A DNA stretch of 13,123 nt. Source: a bacterium. Its GTDB lineage: Bacteria > Krumholzibacteriota > Krumholzibacteria > LZORAL124-64-63. Positions 1 through 6,255 of this stretch are shown here, one piece after another (positions within the stretch are counted from its first letter, which is position 1; each line of letters opens with the position of its first letter). The position numbers and the translations under genes are program-made. The stretch lies in contig QNDV01000024.1 of assembly GCA_003646045.1 (NCBI GenBank), positions 1-13,123 of the forward strand, read 5' to 3'. The notes under the pieces were generated by a model. The model was not told the origin of the DNA, did no database searches, and worked only from the letters and a program-made list of their open reading frames with translations.

Positions 1-1
1 G

Positions 2-235
2 CTGCTGGCCAAAATCATAACCCATGGCGAGGATCGCGCGGAAGCTGTCGCACGGATGCGACGGGCCCTGGCCGAATGCGTTTTCGAGGGCCTGCCCACC
101 AGCACTCCGTTCCACCTGGAGGTACTGGACAACCCGGTCTTCCTGGCGGGACGCGCCACGACACGCTTCCTGGAAGAGGAATCATCCCACCTGCAGGAGG
201 GGTTGCGTGTCAGGGCGAACTCGGAAGAAGCCTAA
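2..235 (+). CDS. accC: Biotin carboxylase, C-terminal end (partial)
   Basis: This is the last 77 codons of a biotin carboxylase, the ATP-dependent subunit of acetyl-CoA carboxylase that carboxylates biotin on the carrier protein AccB for malonyl-CoA and fatty-acid synthesis. The 5' part lies outside the window. The frame begins LLAKIITHGEDRAEAVARM, which matches the conserved family stretch (M)xxKxIxxGxxRxxAxxRM. It continues with a FEGLPTSTPFH segment, equivalent to the family's (I)xGxxTNxxxH, and a 'FLAGRATTRFLEEE' segment that matches the usual end of the family (xxxGxxxTxFLE). The protein then runs about 15 residues past the usual end to a TAA at 233-235. That tail overlaps the ftsK start by 29 bases, which suggests translational coupling. 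A related carboxylase (propionyl- or pyruvate-type) cannot be excluded from the C-terminus alone, but a protein ending here without a biotinyl domain favours AccC. Confidence 0.85.
   Translation: MLAKIITHGEDRAEAVARMRRALAECVFEGLPTSTPFHLEVLDNPVFLAGRATTRFLEEESSHLQEGLRVRANSEEA
195..200 (+). promoter_or_regulatory. Ribosome binding site that fixes the ftsK start
   Basis: A perfect AGGAGG lies six bases before the GTG at 207, inside the last codons of accC. It supports GTG 207 as the ftsK start rather than the earlier in-frame ATG at 24. Confidence 0.75.
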
Positions 236-2591
236 ACACAGGAAGACCGGCAGCGCGTGGTACGAGGCAGCCTGGCTCACGGGCCTGCTGCTCGTGGCCA
301 GCGGTATGTACCTGGCCCTGTCCCTCACCGGAGGCACCGGTCCCTGGTGGCTGATGGTCGCCGGCGGCGAGTCGGTGGATCTGGTTGCCGCGGACAATCC
401 CGGCGGACCGGTGGGGGGCGTGCTGAGTCTGGGGCTGCAGGCTGTCTTCGGTGGTCTGTGGTGCTGGCTGGTTCCCGTGGTACTGGTGGTACTCGGCGGT
501 GGCTATCTGCTGGGACGCCACGCGCCCCTGGGCAGGCGGATGCTGTGGGTCATTCCCCTGTGGCTGGTCTCGGCAGCGTGGGTGGGTCAGCCCGGCGGAC
601 CGTTGCCCGCGGACACCGGTGCGCGCCTCGGCGGCATCGTGGGTTTCACCATGGCTCGCGGTTTCCATGCCCTCTTCGGACTCTGGGGCGGGCGTATCTT
701 CCTGTCGGTTTTCCTGTTGGTGGCGGTGGTGGCACTGTTGCGCCCGTGGCTGGGTCCGGTGGTGGTCGGGTTGGGCCGGGTCCTGGCGGTGCTGGCCGGC
801 GCGTTGGTGGCCCTCATGCGGGGGCTTTTCGTGCGGCCATGGCTGGCCGTGGGCCGAGCGGTAGGCGGCTTTATCGCCGGACGGCAGAGTGATCCTGCCT
901 CGGTGGAGGAATCTCCAGGGGATCCGGTGGAGACCGGGAACGAACCTGGCCTGGATCCCGGTCCGGATCCAACGCGGGAAACCCGCGAACGGGTTGTCCA
1001 TGTCGATACGGTCCCGGAGCCGGAAGTTGCAGTCGAGGAACGCAACCTGCCCGGCGCCAACGGTGCGGGTGACGGGATGATCGCCGCTACCGATGCCACG
1101 CGTCCACCGACACCAACGTCCCGACCGAAGAAACGACGGAAGGGACCGGTCCGCCTGCCCGGACTGGATCTATTGACGCCCGCCGACCCCGAAACCATGG
1201 TCAGGCCCACCGGTGATCTGGACACGGCGGCCGACCTGTTGGAGGACACCCTGCGTTCCTTCGGTGTGGAAGGCGAGGTCAAGGACGTACGCCCGGGACC
1301 GGTGGTCACCACCTTCGAATACCAGCCTGGCGCCGGCATCCGGGTCAGCCAGATAGTGCAGCGATCGGACGACCTGGCTCTGGCCATGCGTGCCCGCTCC
1401 ATCCGCATGGAAGCCCCCATACCCGGCAAGGCCGCCGTGGGTATCGAGATCCCCAATCCCACGGCCCGCATGGTTCGCCTGCGCGAGGTGCTTGAAGGGA
1501 CAGTGGAGGCGGCGGACCGTCCGCCGCTGGGTGTAGTGCTGGGCAAGGACGTGGTCGGGCGACCGGTGTCGGTGGACCTGGCGGCATTGCCCCACCTGCT
1601 GGTGGCCGGTTCCACGGGCAGCGGCAAGTCGGTATGCCTGAATGCCATCATCTGTAATCTGCTCCTGAGAAACGACCCCTCCCGCCTGCGGCTGGTCCTG
1701 ATCGATCCCAAGATGCTGGAGATGAACGTCTACAACGGCATTCCCCACCTGCTGTTGCCGGTGGTCACGGATCCTCGCGAGGCCCTCCGGGCACTGCAGT
1801 GGATGGTGGCCCAGATGGAGTTGCGCTACCGGCAACTGGCCAAACAGTCGGTACGCAACATCCAGCAATACAATGACAAGGTGGCCCGGGGCGAAGTGGT
1901 CAATGCCGACGGCGAGAAGGTCGAAGAGCCCATGCCGTATTTCCTGACCATCGTGGACGAACTGGCGGATCTCATGATCCAGATGGGCGGCGATTTCGAG
2001 GGGCCCATCACCCGCCTGGCCCAGAAGGCGCGTGCGGTGGGAATCCACCTGATCCTGGCCACCCAGCGACCAAGCGTGGATGTATTGACGGGCGTGATCA
2101 AGGCCAACATACCCTGTCGTATCGCCTTCAGGGTGATCCAGAAGAACGACTCGCGCACCGTGCTGGACATGAACGGCGCCGAGAAACTGCTCGGGCACGG
2201 CGACATGCTCTACCTGCAGCCGGGGCGGGCGCTGCCGGTGCGCGTCCATGGCAGTTTCATCGATGTGGACGAGTGCGAAGCCGTGGCGGCGCACTGGCGT
2301 GGTTACGAGGGTCTGACCGAGGAGATCAGCCTGCAGGGCGGGACCTCCGACGGCAGTGCCTACCGCGGCGAGGACGACCTGTATGACGATGCCATGCGGG
2401 TGGTCGTATTGCACCAGAGTGGATCCACCTCACTGCTGCAACGCCGGCTGCGCATCGGCTATACCCGCGCCGGTCGCCTGATGGATATGCTGGAGGAATC
2501 CGGTGTGGTTGGTCCGTTCACCGGCAGCAAGGCCCGTGACGTCCTCGTCAAACCCGAAGACCTGCCGGCGGTGGGCGAGGGCGAAGCATGA
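207..2591 (+). CDS. ftsK: DNA translocase FtsK/SpoIIIE
   Basis: This is a membrane-anchored hexameric DNA pump that works at the division septum, moving chromosome termini and promoting dimer resolution. With the GTG start at 207 it has 794 residues, close to SpoIIIE and much shorter than E. coli FtsK, because the linker (about 210-330, acidic and Pro-rich, then basic) is short. The N-terminus is basic (SGRTRKKPKHRK) and is followed by about five hydrophobic segments near 22-40, 72-104, 112-127, 161-179 and 185-209. The translocase core carries the Walker A motif GSTGSGKS (468-475) and the Walker B motif FLTIVDE (D584, E585), followed by the family sequence LILATQRPSVDVLTGVIKANIP. A winged-helix gamma domain (about 722-786, with LLQRRLRIGYTRAGRLMDMLE) should read polar DNA motifs such as KOPS. 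The start was chosen for the AGGAGG site and because the ATG at 24 would add 61 residues of translated accC in the wrong frame. The stop overlaps the rimO start (ATGA). Confidence 0.96.
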   Translation: MSGRTRKKPKHRKTGSAWYEAAWLTGLLLVASGMYLALSLTGGTGPWWLMVAGGESVDLVAADNPGGPVGGVLSLGLQAVFGGLWCWLVPVVLVVLGGGYLLGRHAPLGRRMLWVIPLWLVSAAWVGQPGGPLPADTGARLGGIVGFTMARGFHALFGLWGGRIFLSVFLLVAVVALLRPWLGPVVVGLGRVLAVLAGALVALMRGLFVRPWLAVGRAVGGFIAGRQSDPASVEESPGDPVETGNEPGLDPGPDPTRETRERVVHVDTVPEPEVAVEERNLPGANGAGDGMIAATDATRPPTPTSRPKKRRKGPVRLPGLDLLTPADPETMVRPTGDLDTAADLLEDTLRSFGVEGEVKDVRPGPVVTTFEYQPGAGIRVSQIVQRSDDLALAMRARSIRMEAPIPGKAAVGIEIPNPTARMVRLREVLEGTVEAADRPPLGVVLGKDVVGRPVSVDLAALPHLLVAGSTGSGKSVCLNAIICNLLLRNDPSRLRLVLIDPKMLEMNVYNGIPHLLLPVVTDPREALRALQWMVAQMELRYRQLAKQSVRNIQQYNDKVARGEVVNADGEKVEEPMPYFLTIVDELADLMIQMGGDFEGPITRLAQKARAVGIHLILATQRPSVDVLTGVIKANIPCRIAFRVIQKNDSRTVLDMNGAEKLLGHGDMLYLQPGRALPVRVHGSFIDVDECEAVAAHWRGYEGLTEEISLQGGTSDGSAYRGEDDLYDDAMRVVVLHQSGSTSLLQRRLRIGYTRAGRLMDMLEESGVVGPFTGSKARDVLVKPEDLPAVGEGEA

Positions 2592-4084
2592 CGCGCAAGG
2601 TCTTCTGTCTGACCCTGGGTTGCGACAAGAACCTGGTGGACTCCGAGGCTCTGCTGAACGTGTTCCGGGGACGGGGCATCGTGGCGGCGGACGACCCCGA
2701 CGACGCGGATATCTGGGTCCTGAACTCCTGCGGATTCATCGAGGGAGCGCGGATCGACAGTGCGGACACCCTGCGGGAACTTGCCGACCACAAGGACGGG
2801 CGCATGCTGGTGGTCTGCGGTTGCTGGTCCCAGGAGCACGGGGCCGCCATTGCCAAGGCCTATCCCGAAGTGGACCTGGTGGCCGGGGTGGGCCAGTTCG
2901 AGAGGGTGGTGGCCGCCTGCACGGGGCAGGAACCCGCTCCGATCGCCCCGGATACCGCCGGGCCGGACACGGACGCTTTTGCCATGGCAGGACCGCCCCG
3001 CCCCGCCATGGCCACTGCCGGTCTGCCCCTGGTGGATCTGCCGGAACGGGCCAGCTATGTGGGCATGATCAACCGCCCCCTGCTGACGCCATCCCACATG
3101 GCCTTCGTGAAGATAGCCGAGGGTTGCAACTGCGCCTGCACTTTCTGCCGTATTCCCCTGATCCGGGGGAGGCAGCGCAGCAGATCCGTGGCCGAAATCG
3201 TCACCGAAGTGCGTGGTATGGTGGAGCGGGGCGTCACCGAGATACAGATCGTGTCACAGAACACGAGTGACTTCGGTCGGGATACGGGTCAGAGCCTGGT
3301 GGAACTGGTCACGGCCCTCGACGGCGTGACCGGTCTGCGCAGGCAGCGTCTGCTGTACCTGTACGCCGGTCTGGTCAAGGTCGATGAGTTGCGGCGCCTG
3401 CTGGACCTGCCCTCGGTGGCTCCGTATCTGGACCTGCCGGTGCAGCACGCGTCGCCCCGCATTCTCAAGGCCATGCGCCGACCGGGTGGCAAGGCGGGCT
3501 CGGTGGGATTTTTCGCGGCCCTGCGCGAGGGGAGACCTGATCTGGTACTTCGCTCCACCGCCCTGCTGGGGTTTCCCGGTGAAGAGGAGGAGGACGTGGA
3601 GATGCTGGCCGACTTCCTGGCCGCCGTCGAGTTTGACCACCTCGGGACGTACCGTTATTCTCCCGAGGAGGGAACGCCGGCGGCGGAGCTGGCCGACCCG
3701 GTGCCCCAGGAGGTAATTCTCGACCGCGAGGCGCTCATCGGGGATCTGCAGACCGAGATTTCCCAGCGCCGCCAGTTGACCCGGCTCGGTCGCACCTGGG
3801 ACACGGTGGTGGACCGGATCGTGGCGGCGGATGATCCCGAAGTAGTGGATCTGCTGGCCTCGCTGGGCGAAGGGATCTGGCATCGTCCGGGGGAACGGGA
3901 TCTGCTGGATGATGTATGCGGTGGGGGCGGACCGGTCGCCCTGGCCAGAAGTGCCCATTACGGCTACGACCTGGACGGACTGGTGGCCCTGCCGGGACAA
4001 GGTCTCGCCGCGGGGCAATGGATCTCGGCGGAATTCCTGGCCGTGAGCCCCCATGACACCTGGGCGCGAACAGCAGGAGCATGA
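2588..4084 (+). CDS. rimO: Ribosomal protein S12 methylthiotransferase RimO
   Basis: This radical-SAM enzyme adds a methylthio group to the beta carbon of a conserved aspartate in ribosomal protein S12, using two 4Fe-4S clusters. The 498-residue protein has the full three-domain layout. The N-terminal UPF0004 domain begins with LGCDKNLVDSE (C12) and has C48 (NSCGF) and C79 (CGC) as the expected ligands of the auxiliary cluster. The radical-SAM motif is GCNCACTFCRIP, with C180, C184 and C187. A TRAM-type RNA/protein-binding region follows from about residue 395. The signature LPVQHASPRILKAMRRP has the histidine of RimO where the tRNA enzyme MiaB normally has 'QSGS', and LGCxKNLVDSE is also RimO-like, so RimO is preferred over MiaB or MtaB. 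The protein is somewhat longer than typical RimO (about 440 residues). The extra length includes an Ala/Pro-rich insertion near residues 115-145, before the radical-SAM domain, and part of the C-terminal region. Translation is coupled to ftsK. Confidence 0.95.
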   Translation: MTRKVFCLTLGCDKNLVDSEALLNVFRGRGIVAADDPDDADIWVLNSCGFIEGARIDSADTLRELADHKDGRMLVVCGCWSQEHGAAIAKAYPEVDLVAGVGQFERVVAACTGQEPAPIAPDTAGPDTDAFAMAGPPRPAMATAGLPLVDLPERASYVGMINRPLLTPSHMAFVKIAEGCNCACTFCRIPLIRGRQRSRSVAEIVTEVRGMVERGVTEIQIVSQNTSDFGRDTGQSLVELVTALDGVTGLRRQRLLYLYAGLVKVDELRRLLDLPSVAPYLDLPVQHASPRILKAMRRPGGKAGSVGFFAALREGRPDLVLRSTALLGFPGEEEEDVEMLADFLAAVEFDHLGTYRYSPEEGTPAAELADPVPQEVILDREALIGDLQTEISQRRQLTRLGRTWDTVVDRIVAADDPEVVDLLASLGEGIWHRPGERDLLDDVCGGGGPVALARSAHYGYDLDGLVALPGQGLAAGQWISAEFLAVSPHDTWARTAGA

Positions 4085-4106
4085 CAAGGGATCGGAACCT
4101 GATGGC

Positions 4107-4112
4107 GGAAGG
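4107..4112 (+). promoter_or_regulatory. Ribosome binding site for the ATG at 4120
   Basis: GGAAGG lies seven bases before the ATG at 4120. It favours that start over the in-frame ATGs at 4081, which overlaps the rimO stop with an AGGAG only one base away, and at 4102, which has no good site. Confidence 0.55.
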
Positions 4113-4119
4113 TCAAAGC

Positions 4120-4812
4120 ATGAGCAAGCCGCGGCTGGCGAGGTATGGAGGAAGGTCCACGGGATTGGTTCTGGGATTGGTGCTGCTGTCGCTGACCGCG
4201 CCCATGGCCCTGGCCCAGACCGGGGAAGTGGCCCCGGCGTCCGCGGATACCATCCGCACCAATATCTGGTTGGTGGAGTCCCTCATGGCGGACATCGTTG
4301 CGGCTTCCACCCAGGTGTTGCCGGCACCGCCGGCGAGGATCCTGCTGGTGCCCCGGAGCGACAGTGAAGAGAACACCATGTTCGGTGCGACGGCGTTCCG
4401 TCAGCTGTCTGCCCGCGGTTACGAGATCTACGATCCCGCCGCCGAGGGCGAGGACGAACCGGAGCACGACGTGCGTTACGGATATGCCGTATCGGGAGTG
4501 GACCTGAGCTATCCCGACGTGGGGCGGACCCTCGGCCTGTGGCAGACCTGGATCGAACGCGACCTGGAGATCGACGCGTATCTGCAGATCACGGAGTCGG
4601 CTTCGGGGCGGGTGCTGCTCGGCCGTCGCGTCGCACGTTCCTTCAGCGACCGGGTTCCGGCGGGGGATTTCGACGCCGTGAACTCCGACATGTATACCTT
4701 CACCACCGCGGAGACGTCGGAAAGCGGTTGGCAACGGCGCACGGAGGAAATTGTGGTTCTCGGCGCCCTGACCGGCCTTATCCTCGTCTACTTCGCCAAC
4801 ACGACCAACTGA
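4120..4812 (+). CDS. Exported protein of unknown function (possible envelope protein)
   Basis: I do not recognise this protein. From the ATG at 4120 it has 230 residues. It starts with a clear Sec signal peptide: a basic SKPRLARYGGR, a hydrophobic GLVLGLVLLSLTA, then a signal peptidase I-type site after about residue 32 (APMALAQ-TG). There is no lipobox cysteine. The mature part looks like an alpha/beta domain: a helix (NIWLVESLMADIVAAS), a strand (RILLVPRS), a helix (ATAFRQLSARGYEIYD), then an acidic EGEDEPEHD loop and a strand-helix-strand region (DLEIDAYLQITESASGRVLLGRR). It ends with a hydrophobic segment (IVVLGALTGLILVYF) followed by only about four residues, which suggests a C-terminal membrane anchor. 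The layout is faintly like small periplasmic accessory proteins of the FlgO/LpoB type, but this is a guess. Its position between rimO and bamD suggests an envelope role. An alternative start at 4081 would overlap the rimO stop. Confidence 0.8.
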   Translation: MSKPRLARYGGRSTGLVLGLVLLSLTAPMALAQTGEVAPASADTIRTNIWLVESLMADIVAASTQVLPAPPARILLVPRSDSEENTMFGATAFRQLSARGYEIYDPAAEGEDEPEHDVRYGYAVSGVDLSYPDVGRTLGLWQTWIERDLEIDAYLQITESASGRVLLGRRVARSFSDRVPAGDFDAVNSDMYTFTTAETSESGWQRRTEEIVVLGALTGLILVYFANTTN

Positions 4813-4817
4813 CCCCG

Positions 4818-4834
4818 GCGGGGTGCCGCCCCGC
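4818..4834 (+). other. GC-only hairpin abutting the bamD ribosome binding site
   Basis: Six perfect base pairs (GCGGGG with CCCCGC) close a TGCCG loop in the 40-base gap between the unknown gene and bamD. The GGAAGG site of bamD (4835-4840) starts directly after the stem. There is no T-run, so it is not a rho-independent terminator. It could influence ribosome access or mRNA stability, but such stems also arise by chance in GC-rich DNA. Confidence 0.4.
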
Positions 4835-4852
4835 GGAAGGACGTACTCTCCC

Positions 4853-5650
4853 ATGGTGAATCGCATCGCCGCCGCTGTTCCGGCCCGTCTGCGCGCCCTG
4901 GCCGGTGCTGGACTCGGCGCCGGTCTCGGCATCCTGATCCTGCTGGCGGGTTGCGGACTGCACAATCCCTACCCCGTGGGATCCTTTGAACGGGGCGCCT
5001 ACTACGCCGAGCACGGCAACAACCTGGAAGCCATCCCGGCACTGGAGTCGTTCGTGCGGCACAATCCCACCGACAGCCTGGCGCCGGAAGCACAGTATCT
5101 CAAGGGCATGACATACATGGCCACCGCGGAATTCCCGCTGGCGGCGGTGGAGTTCCAGATTCTGCGCAAGGATTACCCGGTCAGTGATCGGGTGGAGGAT
5201 GCCCTTTTCATGGAGGGTGAAGCGTACCTCTCACAGGTCGGGCACGTGTCGCGGGACATGACCGGCGCCCATCAGGCGCGGCTGCACTTCGTGAGATTCA
5301 TGGAAGAGTACCCGTCTTCCAGCCACCTACCGGCGGTAGAGGAGAGGTTGCAGGAAATATCAGACATGATGGTGCGCAAGCGCCTTGGCCAGGTGAAGGT
5401 CTACCGCCAGTTGGGCCGTCACCAGGCCGCGGCCCTGGCGCTGGATGACATCCTCCGTTTCGAGGCGGGCAGCAACCTCATCGACGACGTGATCTGGGAA
5501 CGGGCACGCACCGCCGGCAAACTCGAAGACGAAGCCACCGCCGGCGACATGTATCAGCGCCTGATCAACGAATATCCGGACAGCCGCCACACTGAAAGTG
5601 CCCGCAAGGCGTTGATGGATCTGCGGGACAAGCAGGAACAGGAAGCATGA
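4853..5650 (+). CDS. bamD: BamD-like outer membrane assembly lipoprotein
   Basis: BamD is an inner-leaflet outer-membrane lipoprotein of the beta-barrel assembly machine that binds BamA and helps fold outer-membrane proteins. From the ATG at 4853 the product has 265 residues, close to the family's usual size. The N-terminus has a hydrophobic signal (GAGLGAGLGILIL) and a lipobox LAGC with the acylated cysteine at residue 34. The rest is helical and TPR-like. It begins with a YYAEHGNNLEAIPALESFV repeat, then 'APEAQYLKGMTYMATAEFPLAAVEFQILRKDYP' in BamD style (split here by wording only), a 'HFVRFMEEYPSSSH' repeat and a final MYQRLINEYPDSRHTESA repeat. The Shine-Dalgarno GGAAGG at 4835-4840 is 12 bases from the ATG, which is rather far; GTG at 4856 or the upstream in-frame ATG at 4823 are alternatives, but 4823 lacks a site. 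Another TPR lipoprotein such as a YbgF/CpoB-like protein is possible. The stop overlaps nadD (ATGA). Confidence 0.85.
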   Translation: MVNRIAAAVPARLRALAGAGLGAGLGILILLAGCGLHNPYPVGSFERGAYYAEHGNNLEAIPALESFVRHNPTDSLAPEAQYLKGMTYMATAEFPLAAVEFQILRKDYPVSDRVEDALFMEGEAYLSQVGHVSRDMTGAHQARLHFVRFMEEYPSSSHLPAVEERLQEISDMMVRKRLGQVKVYRQLGRHQAAALALDDILRFEAGSNLIDDVIWERARTAGKLEDEATAGDMYQRLINEYPDSRHTESARKALMDLRDKQEQEA

Positions 5651-6225
5651 TCCGGGCTGTCCTGGGCGGGAGTTTCGATCCGGTCCACGACGGGCATGTG
5701 GCCCTGGCGACCCATCTGCTGCACCGGGGACTGGCCGATCGCCTGGTAGTGGTGCCGGCTCGCATTTCGCCCCACAAGAACCGGGTGCATGCCGGAGCCG
5801 ACCAACGTCTCGCCATGGTACGTCTGGCCTTCGCCCACGAGCCACGGGTGACGGTGGACGATTTCGAGGTCAACCGCCCCGGCCCTTCATTCACGGTGGA
5901 CACCTTGCGCCATCTGGTGGCCGGGCACCCGAACGATCGCTGGTGCCTGGTAATCGGCGCCGATCACCTGGCCACTTTCGATACCTGGCATGAGCCGGCG
6001 GAAATCGTGGCGATGGCACGCCTGCTGGTCTACACCCGCCGGGGATATCCCGCTTCTGCTCCGGCCTCCGTTGCCGCCGACCGGATCGTGATGGTGGAGG
6101 ATTTCCATGAGCCGGTGTCCTCGTCCCGGATCCGTGGTATCCTGGCCGAGGGTGCGGGTCAGGTACCGGATTTGCCCGCGGATGTCCTGGCGTTCATTCG
6201 TGCCCACAACCTGTATCGCACCTGA
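5647..6225 (+). CDS. nadD: Nicotinate-nucleotide adenylyltransferase
   Basis: This cytosolic enzyme transfers AMP from ATP to nicotinic acid mononucleotide to make deamido-NAD, the step before NAD synthetase. The 192 residues are typical of NadD. The nucleotidyltransferase signature GGSFDPVHDGH spans residues 7-17, with H14 and H17 in the (H/T)xGH motif. The NadD motif SPHK lies at 41-44, PSFTVDTL follows in the middle region, and the C-terminal ATP-binding element SSSRIRG spans 158-164, where most homologues read (I)SST(x)IR. The ATG sits in the ATGA overlap with the bamD stop, with GGAAC/GGAAG purine tracts just upstream, so the two are probably translationally coupled. Confidence 0.96.
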   Translation: MIRAVLGGSFDPVHDGHVALATHLLHRGLADRLVVVPARISPHKNRVHAGADQRLAMVRLAFAHEPRVTVDDFEVNRPGPSFTVDTLRHLVAGHPNDRWCLVIGADHLATFDTWHEPAEIVAMARLLVYTRRGYPASAPASVAADRIVMVEDFHEPVSSSRIRGILAEGAGQVPDLPADVLAFIRAHNLYRT

Positions 6226-6255
6226 GCCCCGCCTGTCCGGCGGAAAGGAAGCGCC

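Noticed and set aside
24..206. Upstream extension of ftsK from ATG 24
   Set aside because: It reads accC in another frame, lacks a ribosome site and gives an Arg/Cys/Trp-rich peptide unlike FtsK. GTG 207 has a perfect AGGAGG.
950..970. Repeated GGATCC-containing tract in the ftsK linker
   Set aside because: It encodes the DPGxDPGPDP linker residues; it is short and imperfect, with no sign of a mobile or regulatory repeat.
587..2414. Long open frames on the minus strand opposite ftsK (for example 587-1711 and 1170-2414)
   Set aside because: Long antisense frames are expected opposite GC-rich genes. Their translations are Arg/Pro/Gly- or His/Gln-rich with no recognisable motif, and the + strand gene is certain.
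4081..4119. ATG 4081 as start of the unknown exported protein
   Set aside because: It would put about 13 extra hydrophilic residues before an already complete signal peptide, and its AGGAG is one base away. ATG 4120 has better spacing. It remains possible through coupling.
4823..4852. ATG 4823 as start of bamD
   Set aside because: It lies inside the hairpin with no ribosome site, and it lengthens the signal peptide n-region without need.
6229..6243. Hairpin CCGCC-TGTCC-GGCGG between nadD and polA as a terminator
   Set aside because: The stem is only five pairs and no T-run follows; the polA ribosome site comes directly after.
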